From a bacterium (GTDB lineage: Bacteria > Electryoneota > RPQS01): a stretch of DNA of 64,000 nucleotides. The notes under the pieces were generated by a model. That model ran no database searches and was not told the origin of the DNA. It saw only the letters and a program-made list of their open reading frames with translations. This document shows positions 9,605 through 17,800 of the stretch, in pieces; the first letter of the stretch is position 1, and the number at the start of each line of letters is the position of its first letter. The DNA is taken from assembly GCA_036504735.1 (NCBI GenBank), contig DASXUQ010000017.1:345349-409348 (forward strand). Reading direction: 5' to 3'. Position numbers and translations under genes: made by a program.

Positions 9605-9660
9605 TCCGTCAACACCTCAAAGTTTACCTCCCAATCCGGTTGCAAATTCGATGCCGCCAC

Positions 9661-10003
9661 AAGAAAACGCTGAAACGCTGAAAATCTGAAAGGCTGAAAG
9701 GAAGATGGACCCGGCACACCTTGCCCCAAGCCTTCGCCGTGCCCCCACGCTTCGCCGCGGCATGCGTCTTAGGATTTCGCATGCCCGGCCATAGAAGGAT
9801 TGTGCCCGGCTTTTATTCCCTTCCCCTACGGTAGGTCCCCGATTTATCGAGGGACGGGAAGGGTTAGGGATGGGGGTTCTGCTCCCATTTCCCTATTTCA
9901 TGGGGAAAGGGGGCCGAGGGCCTGCCGACACAATCCAAGGGAAATAACGATGTTTTTGCCATTCTTTCAGCGTTTCAGATTTTCAGCGTTTCAGCGTTTT
10001 CTT
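9661..10003. mobile_element. Candidate MITE-like element with 40-bp terminal inverted repeats
   Basis: Bases 9661-9700 match the reverse complement of 9964-10003 at 39 of 40 positions. Each arm is itself a degenerate tandem array of an 8-9 base unit (AAAACGCTG, AAACGCTG, AAAATCTG, AAA(G/C)GCTG). The 263-base interior has no coding potential but several hairpins, the longest at 9818-9863. I saw no target-site duplication, so mobility is inferred from structure only. A large bidirectional RNA structure is the alternative. Confidence 0.5.
9818..9863. repeat. REP-like hairpin (CCCTTCCC...GGGAAGGG)
   Basis: CCCTTCCC (9818-9825) pairs with GGGAAGGG (9856-9863). Inside it GTCCC/GGGAC and CGAT/ATCG form a continuous inner stem. 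The following TTAGGGATGGGGG resembles the tail of the hairpin at 11953-11984, suggesting one repeat family. Confidence 0.55.
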
Positions 10004-10214
10004 TCCTGCCCCTTCTTGTCCTCACGTGGCCGATACAGCGTGATCTACAGATTAACTCTAACTTAATAAGAAACTTGCCCGACCCAACCGCGTATTATGA
10101 GAACGCACACGCGTATCCCTCGACAGGTCACCCGCTTACCTTCCGCACATCGAGTTACTCAACACTTCCAGTATCAAAACCTCCTGACTGAACTACCCGC
10201 AAGGAGAGCCATAC

Positions 10215-10395
10215 ATGAAGACCGTTATCTTTCACGGAAAAGGTGCTCACACAAGTGGCGCCCATCACCTCGGCCATTGACGCCTACTTGAACTTCGACG
10301 CCCGCAAGGTCGGATGGGTCAAGACGGAATTGCTGCCGGCGGAACAACGCGCAGACGGGCAGCGGGAGTCGGTTCCGGCGGAAATGGAACACTGA
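10215..10395 (+). pseudogene. Small protein gene with an apparent +1 frameshift
   Basis: A good ribosome site (AAGGAG at 10201-10206) precedes ATG at 10215, but that frame stops at 10278-10280 after 21 codons. From 10243 the next frame is open to TGA at 10393-10395, encoding VLTQVAPITSAIDAYLNF onward with a plausible, acidic, 50-residue composition. Dropping one G in the run GGAAAAGGTG (10237-10246) would join MKTVIFHGK to this sequence as a 59-residue protein. The gene lies 20 bases before the SRPBCC gene in the same direction, so the two were probably one operon. The function is not recognised. It could be a real pseudogene, a sequencing or assembly indel, or a programmed +1 shift. Confidence 0.45.
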
Positions 10396-10415
10396 AAAAC
10401 CAAGGAGACGCGACC

Positions 10416-10862
10416 ATGGCAGACCAGATTACTCAGACCATCATCGTCGAGCGCAACATCAACGACGTATTCCAACTGTGGGCCAATTTCGAAAATTTTC
10501 CGCAGTTCATGAAGAACATCAAATCGGTCCGGAAGATGGGCGACCGCAAGAGCCATTGGGTGATGGACGGCCCGCTGGGCAAGAACGTCGAATGGGATGC
10601 CGATACCACCGTGCTCGAGCCTAACAAGCGTATCGCGTGGCAAAGCTCAGGCGGAACCATCGATACGAAGGGCGAAGTGCTGTTCCGCAGCATCAATCCC
10701 GATGAAACCGAAGTCACCGCTACGATCCAGTACAAGGCGCCGACCGGCGCCGAGACCATTGCCAAGCTCTTCGACAATCCTGAGAAGAAGCTCAAGGAAG
10801 ACTTGGAGAACTTCAAGCAGTTCGCCGAGAGTACTGTCAGTTCCCACACCGATAGGTTGTGA
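10416..10862 (+). CDS. SRPBCC-family protein (polyketide cyclase/dehydrase-like)
   Basis: This 148-aa protein has the SRPBCC (START/Bet v1-like) helix-grip pattern. It starts with a strand (QTIIVERNINDVFQLWANFENFPQFM), which is the typical signature of the cyclase/dehydrase branch, followed by VLEPNKRIAWQSSGG, a strand with TEVTATIQYK and a long C-terminal helix (ETIAKLFDNPEKKLKEDLENFKQFAE). Such proteins bind hydrophobic ligands in a cavity. The ligand here is unknown. I chose the ATG at 10416 because AAGGAG lies 9 bases upstream (10402-10407). The upstream in-frame extension overlaps the small gene before it. A terminator follows at 10894. Confidence 0.88.
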   Translation: MADQITQTIIVERNINDVFQLWANFENFPQFMKNIKSVRKMGDRKSHWVMDGPLGKNVEWDADTTVLEPNKRIAWQSSGGTIDTKGEVLFRSINPDETEVTATIQYKAPTGAETIAKLFDNPEKKLKEDLENFKQFAESTVSSHTDRL

Positions 10863-10893
10863 GCGCATACTACTCTTCCGAGCGCTCGCAAAG

Positions 10894-10930
10894 AGACCGG
10901 AGCCTGTTCATTCAGACTCCGGTCTTCTCT
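10894..10930 (+). terminator. Intrinsic terminator after the SRPBCC gene
   Basis: The 9-bp stem AGACCGGAG (10894-10902) pairs with CTCCGGTCT (10917-10925) and is followed by TCTCT. It lies 32 bases past the stop. Confidence 0.7.
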
Positions 10931-10965
10931 ATACCAGCAAACACATTCAAAACCCCTTCTGCTTC

Positions 10966-11087
10966 CTCCTTTTTCAAAGGGGAAGGGCCAGAGCTTCGCG
11001 GCGGCAGGCCTCTTGAGACTTGGGCCTGCCCCGCTTGGCCCACCCGTCGCATCGGTCATCGGGTCTCCCCCCTTAGCATAAGGGGGG
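10966..11087. repeat. Cluster of REP-like palindromes
   Basis: Three palindromes sit close together: CTTCCTCC...GGGGAAGG (about 10966-10986), GGCAGGC...GCCTGCC (about 11002-11028) and a perfect 9-bp stem CCCCCCTTA-GCA-TAAGGGGGG (11067-11087). The last one overlaps the end of the sulfurtransferase gene and supplies its final codons. Confidence 0.55.
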
Positions 11088-11913
11088 TATCGGGACAATC
11101 CTTTGCAATCCATTCGCTCCACGATCCCGGATACAGTCTTGCCCCATGCAATCCTGCAATCTCGAGAGCCAGCAGATCATGGCACGCCGTCACACCTGAG
11201 CCGCAGGAACAAACCACTCTCCTGCCGTCGCGGACGCCAAGCGATTCAAAGTGCGAGCGCAGCATCGATGGAGTCTTGAAATGCGGAACGCCCTCGGCCT
11301 TCACGTTATCGGCCCACGGTGCATTGATCGCTCCCGGAATATGCCCCGCGCGGGTGTCAATTGTCTCGCCTTCGCCACGATACCGCTCCGCGGAACGGGC
11401 ATCCAGCAGGAGCATCTTGTCACCCTGCGTTTTGACCTCGGGATAATTGGCAACCATCGTCACGTTCGCATGAGCAGCGAGCGGCTGCGGGTGGGGGAGA
11501 GGGGATTTGCCGGGACCGGTTTCAACAGGCCGCTCTTCGGCAACCCACGCCGCGAAACCGCCGTCCAGCACCAGTGCTTCCGCTCCGCCCACCCAGCGCA
11601 TCATCCACCAGAGCCGCGCCGCCAGCGATCCCGCCTTGTCGTCATAAACCACCAGCGTCGTTCCTTCGCCGATACCTAACCGCGCCAGTGTGCGTACAAA
11701 CTGCTCCGGATCCGGCAGCGGATGCCGGCCTTTGCTCAAGTCCGAGCGGTCGGAAAGTTCGGTATCCACATCCACATAAATTGCCCCGGGAATATGCCCC
11801 GTGCGGAATGCGTCGCGTCCTGCATCGGGCTGGCTCGCATCCCAGCGCATATCGGCAATCACCAGCCCCGGCTCACCGAGCCTGCGGGCAAGTTCCTCAG
11901 TTGAAATCAGCAT
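11056..11913 (-). CDS. sseA: Thiosulfate/3-mercaptopyruvate sulfurtransferase (tandem rhodanese)
   Basis: Two rhodanese domains are present (about residues 1-133 and 146-275). The C-terminal one carries the active-site loop CGSGVT (Cys at about 237), the form seen in SseA-type 3-mercaptopyruvate sulfurtransferases. The N-terminal domain has Asp in place of Cys (VYDDKAGS) and is inactive, as in the family. It transfers sulfane sulfur to thiol acceptors or cyanide in the cytoplasm. Length is 285 aa from the ATG at 11913. A GTG at 11934 would add seven residues, and neither start has a strong ribosome site. The last residues (MLRGETR) are encoded by a REP-like palindrome, so the original C-terminus may have been replaced. 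The choice between thiosulfate and mercaptopyruvate as substrate is inference from the loop. Confidence 0.88.
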   Translation of the reverse strand: MLISTEELARRLGEPGLVIADMRWDASQPDAGRDAFRTGHIPGAIYVDVDTELSDRSDLSKGRHPLPDPEQFVRTLARLGIGEGTTLVVYDDKAGSLAARLWWMMRWVGGAEALVLDGGFAAWVAEERPVETGPGKSPLPHPQPLAAHANVTMVANYPEVKTQGDKMLLLDARSAERYRGEGETIDTRAGHIPGAINAPWADNVKAEGVPHFKTPSMLRSHFESLGVRDGRRVVCSCGSGVTACHDLLALEIAGLHGARLYPGSWSEWIAKDCPDTPLMLRGETR

Positions 11914-11952
11914 AATCCTCACGGTGTTCTTCACCTATGGCAGGCTCAAATC

Positions 11953-11984
11953 CTTCCCCCACTTCGTGGGGGAAGTTAGATGGG
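11953..11984. repeat. REP-like hairpin CTTCCCCCAC-TTC-GTGGGGGAAG
   Basis: A perfect 10-bp stem (11953-11962 with 11966-11975) is followed by TTAGATGGGGG. It lies between two minus-strand genes, directly past the stop of the amber-broken gene. It may double as a terminator, but there is no T-tract. Confidence 0.55.
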
Positions 11985-11992
11985 GGTAAACA

Positions 11993-14590
11993 TTACTTCA
12001 TCAGCAGCATCTTCTGCATCGCCACGAAACTCCCCGCCTGCATCCGGCAGAGATAGAGCCCGCTGGCCACGTCCTGTCCATTCCATGACACCGCGTAGCG
12101 TCCCGCCGGCTGCATCCCATTCACCAGCCTGCCAACTTCCTGCCCCAGCGCATTGTAGATTCTCAATTCAACATGCTCGGTCTTCGGCACGTCATAGCGA
12201 ATCTCTGTGGTCGGGTTGAAGGGATTCGGATAAGCCGCATGCAAGGCAAACACCGTGGGCAGATGGTCGTCCCGATCCGCTGCCCCGACATCACCAACAT
12301 CTACCTGAATTGGCAAAGGGCTACCGGATGCGTTGTGGTACACATACATTGTGGTGTGGTCAAGCGGATGAGTCAATGCAGGTACAATCGTAGACGTGAT
12401 CGTTATGCTGTTACCGGGTTCAACGATCCCGGCCGCCGGGCTGGAACTCAGCCAATCCACACTGTCCACAATACTGTATAGCAGCCGGCAACTACCACCT
12501 GTATTCGCTATCGTAAAGGTCTGCGGTGTGCTCTGCCCTTGGTGAATGTAGAAGGTCAAGGATGAGACGCTGGACGTAAAGGCCGGCGAGCGCAGAGCCA
12601 CGTTCAGCGTGGTATTCACGTTGGCCTCCACCACGACGTTCTGACGGGTAGAATCGCAATGAGCTGTGTAGGCAAAATGCACCGTATAGGTTCCGGGATT
12701 CAAAGGCAGCAGATAGTTGCCCAAAACGTCGGTCAGCACTGTGTCCGCACCGCCCGTAACCCACACCTGCGCTCCATTCAACGGCGGGTTAGCGCCTCCC
12801 AAATGCCGCACGGTTCCTTGAATGGCCTGCTGCGGTCCGCCCCAGAATTGAAGCGCGCTGCTATCTGTCGGACACCAATGTCCGCTGCCGTTGTAGCACA
12901 CCTCAAAGGCATCCGTGTTGGTGCAGTTGACCACTCCCACCGTTGCCGGAATGTCTGCGCCAACCGTTTGATACTGGTACGTCACACCGCCATTGGCGTC
13001 CAGAATCAACTCAAAAGCCGGGCCACCGACAACCACCCACGCAAGAACGAACCGTTGGTTCGCCGCATCGTGATAGTACTTTACCGTGCTCCCCGGAGTG
13101 AACGTTATGTCCTCCCACAGGGGCATCAACGCACACGCGGGGCCGGAAGGGCTGGGAAGGTGCTAATTGAGGGAGGCCGTGCTCGTGCTGTCCGTGAACG
13201 ACGCCCAGCCGTTGGAGCAGACAAAGATGCGATTGTGCGTGTTGCCGTAAAACGGAAATTGAATACCGAGCGCAAACGGTCCCAAGGTCTCATCGCCACC
13301 TGTCAGCCCCGTATTGGTCCCGATGGTGGAGATGTCTACCCAGTCATATTCCACAGGTTCACACATGCACACCAGTATGCGCCCCCGCACGCTGTCGCCC
13401 GGCCCGGCATTCGGCACTTCGTCAAATCCCTGCACCGTCCACGTATGCCAGATCGCCGGGTTCGCCGGTGTGTCCGTAAATTGCTGCACTCCCGGCAGAA
13501 TATGGGTCGCAATCACCTCGTTGTCGCGCAGCACCTGCACACCTGCAAGATCCACGCAGGTCGTTCCATCCGCGTTGAGGGCCGGATCAACCCACGTCAG
13601 GCGCATCTGTGTTTCGCTGATGGGTGTCGCCTGCACATTGGTCGGCGCTCCCGGTGCCATGTTGCAGCGGACGGTCACGGAGTTCGACAGGGGCGACGAC
13701 TCGTTGTCATCATAACGCGCCGCCACTTCATATGTATGGGGCACATTTTCCGGCAGACCATTATCATCCCATGTGGTCGATGCCGCCAGCACCGAATCCA
13801 GCAGAGTGCCGTCTCGGTATATCAGGTACCTCGGCTCATCGAGGGTGCTGTGCCCGTGGCCGCGTGGCGGACGCACGTAGTTCGGGCCGGGAATTCCCGG
13901 AGCATTCCACGCCAGATGAACGTGGCTGTCAAAATTCCCATCCGCCGTCAGGTTGGTCGGCGCCAGATGCAGGTAGATTTGCCGCGCCGTGTTGGAGTAT
14001 GCAGACTCCGCCCAAGGGCGCGACATGTTGGTGTCCACCGCGGTCACCGCATAGTCCCAATCGCCTTCCGCATCCAGATCATCCATAGTTGTATTGTTAT
14101 CGCGTCCCCAGATAGCCTGGCGGAGAATAAACACGTCGGCGCTGTGCTGCTTACGATAGAGCTTGTAGCCATCCACCAGCAGATCCGGCGAAACATCCCA
14201 GTGCAGGCTGTCCAGCCGGAAGGACCACAAAATGGTCCCCGTCAGGTTCAACGGCGCGGGCGGATTATCACGGCGCAGAGACATATCGGCTTCGCTGTAC
14301 CCGCCTTCGGTCAGAAAGACGTGCAGCGTATCGGTTACAAACCCCTCAAGGCTGGCCGTCAGCCTCCGTAAGCCAATTTCCACATTGGTCAGAGTGTAGT
14401 AGCCATTGGCGTTCGGATGGGTCGTGGGAGTCCCTTGACCATCCGCCTGAACCGTGGCTTGGGTAATGTCTCCTATGCCGCCATCGAGAGCCACCGTTCC
14501 ACTCACGGTTGTCTGTGCGGAAACCGATGCCGCACTCAAGATCAGCGCACTTACGGTCGCCAGCAAAATCAAGCATTTCCGAAGTTCCAT
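11993..14590 (-). pseudogene. Secreted Fn3/SNG-module protein with T9SS tail, interrupted by one in-frame amber codon
   Basis: The frame starts at ATG 14590 (GGGAGGAAGCG before it, signal peptide [20 protein letters not shown]) and reads 475 codons to a TAG at 13163-13165. It then continues in the same frame to a stop at 11993, 865 residues if the stop is read through. Modules in order: carboxypeptidase-regulatory-like (about 28-110), Fn3, a second Fn3 with a short linker, the SNG/PFWDD module split by the stop (about 420-590), a regulatory-like domain, an ASH/BACON-like Ig and a T9SS tail (YPNPFNPTTEIR, VASGLYLCRM, KMLLMK). The paralogue at 611-5653 has Gln at the stop position (TNQHVP against LN*HLP), so the simplest history is CAG to TAG. 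Without readthrough the 475-aa product has a signal peptide but no export tail. TAG ends other genes here, so a general recoding is unlikely. Confidence 0.85.
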
Positions 14591-14688
14591 CGCTTCCTCC
14601 CGTCGTGCCGAGTTGTCCGTTCCTTGCCAAGACTCCGGAGAGGCTGGTCGCCTATGCCAGAATCCCGCGAGCTTTCCTGTCCTGCTAA

Positions 14689-14717
14689 AAGATACGCTGC
14701 AAACCTTAGTAAGTCAA
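14689..14717 (-). promoter_or_regulatory. Promoter TTGACT-17-TATCTT
   Basis: On the minus strand the -35 is at 14712-14717 and the -10 at 14689-14694. It drives the amber-broken secreted gene and lies back to back with the plus-strand promoter at 14815. Confidence 0.7.
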
Positions 14718-14814
14718 GCCGTCCAAAGGAAATGTTGCAAAAGTCATGGCTCTCTGTTGGATGCCGCGTGCTCCCGCTGTCTTTGAAGATTCTTTTTGGC
14801 ATGGTCGCAAAGTC

Positions 14815-14843
14815 TTGCCAAACGAGAGCTAACGGCCTATATT
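14815..14843 (+). promoter_or_regulatory. Promoter TTGCCA-17-TATATT
   Basis: The -35 TTGCCA (14815-14820) and -10 TATATT (14838-14843) have a 17-nt spacer. The first possible ATG (14857) lies at the expected transcript start, which supports translation from 14890. Confidence 0.65.
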
Positions 14844-14889
14844 GATAAGTGATATGCCGTCACCGTGTCGCTATGGGAGATCGAGAAAC

Positions 14890-17800
14890 ATGATCTTGAA
14901 ACCGATTTTGTCCGCAGGCATTGGACTGTTTATGGCGGCTGCGTCTTTCGCGGCGTGGCTTCCGGTAGAATCCGGCAACCCTGTAACCGAACCTCAGCTC
15001 TCCATCCGCAGTCTGTCGTCGGACACCTGGCAGGTAGATATTCAGGTCCCCGGCGTGGAGACAGATTTGCAGCGCGTCATGCTGCCCGGAGAACCCGCGC
15101 TCGAAAGCGACGATGCGCCGCCCTTGCCGGTCTACTCGCGCTTCATTGCCCTGCGCTCGCAGGGTAACCCTTTGGTAGAGATCGTCTCGGAAGAGTGGAT
15201 TGATCTTCCCGGTTCGGAATCCCTGTCCTCCGAGCAATTCGATACCCATGCTCTCACCGCAGACATAAGCCCGCGCCAGATCATGGGCGGCGTCTCCCTC
15301 GCGCTGCTGCGCGTCTTTCCGGTCAAACAGGATCCGCAAGCTCACACGCTGCGGGTCCTGCGCCATGCGACTCTGCGCCTGACCGAATCCGGCGCATCCC
15401 TGCCACGGCCACGAGCCATTACCGAAACCGTTGCCAACACTCTAAGGCCGCTTGTTCCCAATTGGGACGACATGGCACTGGATAATCTGGTGGAGCGCGG
15501 TACCTATCTGTTCATTGTGGCGGACAACGGCATGGTGCAGAGCGGCATTCAGAACCTCGCCACATGGCGCACGCGGCGCGGCTACAAGGTAGAAATCGCC
15601 GGACCCAATGAGATTGCCAACTGGAGCACGTCAGGCATCAAAGCCTTCATCCAGAGCCGCTACAATGGGGCGAATCCTCCGCTGGAATTCGTCTGCATCG
15701 CGGGTGACGCTAACGGAACCTACACCGTTCCCTGTTACACCTATGGCGGCGGCGCGGGGGATTGGGATTACACCCGGCTCGACGGCACGGATCTGCTGCC
15801 GGATATTGCCATTGGCCGCCTCTGTTTCGCTTCCGGCGCAGAGCTGGCAGTTATTACCAACAAGGTGCTGAACTATGAACGTGATCCCGTGGCCATCGGC
15901 GGTGGCACTAAGCCCAATTGGTACGCGGGTGCAGGCCTGTTTGCTGGTGGGTCGGGCACCTCTGCGGTTCATACCATGCGCTGGGTGCGTGAGCGCCTGC
16001 TGGAGACAGGATACCCGTCCAGCAGCATCGACACGGTGTATTACACCAACGAATCCGTTGACGGCTCTAAGATAACCAACAGCATAAATTCGGGAGTTTC
16101 CATCTGGTGCTACCGCGGCTATCTCGGCATGAACGGCTTCGAAGGCAATGACTTGAGTGGCCTGAGTAACGGGCGGCGTCTGCCATTCCTGCTCGCGCTC
16201 ACCTGCGGCACCAATGACTTCAGCACCGATGATATTACCGAGCGCTTTGTCCGCGTGGGCAACGGTGGAGCCGTAGCGGCGGTCGGCATGTCCACCTCTT
16301 CGACGCATACGCGCTTCAATAACATTCTCATGACCGGCGCCATGCAGGGAATGCTGCGCGAAGGCAACCGGACGACCGGCGGCTCTCTTATGCGTGCCAA
16401 ACTGGAACTCTACCGAGGCTATCCGACAGACTCGAGCAACGTCGCCTTCTTCAGCGGCATTACGACACTCATCGGTGAGCCGGCCATTGATATTTTCACC
16501 GGCACGCCGGATACGCTGCATGTCAACAATCCCGCCACAGCTCCCGTGGGAACAAACCACTTCGATGTGAGCGTGACGAACCGTCTCGGTCAGCCGGTGG
16601 CCGATGCCTGGGTGAATCTGGTCAAAGGCACCGAGATTTTCGTGGCGGGACGCTCCGATGCTGCCGGATCTGTCAGCTTTAATTTCTCCACCACCACCGC
16701 CGAAACGCTATTCGTCACCGCCACCAAACACAACTGCCGCCCGGCGATTTCCTACACGCTGATCACAGCGGGGGATCCCTATGTTTCCTTAGCCTCGCAG
16801 GCGCTGATCTTCGATGATGACAACAATGGCAACAGTTCCGGCAATGGTGACGGCAAGCCCAATCCCGGCGAGACCATCGAACTCCCGCTGCGGTTGCGCA
16901 ACTGGGGACCTCTCACCGCCACCGGCATCACAGCCACGCTGACCGTCAACGATCCGTATGTCACCGCGCTCAATGTCAACACGGCAAGCTATGGCTCCAT
17001 CGCCGCCGGAGACTCGGTTGCGCCCGCTGCGCCGTTCGTGTTCAGCCTTGCAAGCTATTTCCCCAGCGGTCACGTGGTGCCGTTCTCCCTTACCGTCACC
17101 GATGACGCCTCACACGTCTGGACCACTGCTGTTTCCGTGACACTCTCGAACAGCAAGTACCAGTTCTCAAGCTCAGTGCTGACCGGAGCAGGCAACGGTA
17201 TTCTCGATCCCGGTGAAGGTGCAGGCCTCTATTTCTGGTTGCAGAATGTCGGCACGCGCACGTCGCCCGCCAACATGACCGGCTATCTGCGTTCGTCCGA
17301 TCCCGCAGTAGTCATTACGGACAGCATCGGAGTCTTCGGCTCCGCCGGACCCACCGCTCAGTGCCGGAACTCCAGCAATCTGTGGGGCATCAGCGCCACC
17401 CTCCAGGCTTATCCCGGTGAGCGCGTGCCCCTCACGGTAACGTTTCCGCTGGCCAACGGCTTCACGGATACGGTAAGGACCTTTCTCACTATCGGCAGCA
17501 TCGCGTCCAATGCGCCCACGCCTGCCGACCAGTACGGATATTGGGCCTTCGATAACACCGATGCGGCGTATCCGCGTCATCCGACTTACAACTGGGTGGA
17601 AATTGACCGGCGGCAAGGTGGATCCGGCACCGTGATCGGCCTGTTAGACAACGCCGATGAGCAGGACGCGACTACCGTCGTGGATCTGCCCTTCACGTTC
17701 CGCTATTACGGACAGGACTACACGCAAATTTCTGTCTGCTCCAATGGCTGGCTGGCGATGGGAGCTTCACAAGCCGCTTACACCGATTTCCGCAACTACA

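Larger units (their letters stand above)
9605..10214. other. 610-base gene-free region holding an inverted-repeat element
   Basis: It contains the 343-bp inverted-repeat element at 9661-10003 (listed separately), then about 200 bases leading into the small gene at 10215. The short open frames inside fall on repeat palindromes and have no ribosome-binding sites. Confidence 0.6.

Noticed and set aside
13163-13165. Amber codon as sign of a recoded genetic code or pyrrolysine use
   Set aside because: TAG terminates several intact genes here (for example at 377-379 and 18976-18978), and the expected residue from the paralogue is Gln, so a point mutation or error is the simpler reading.
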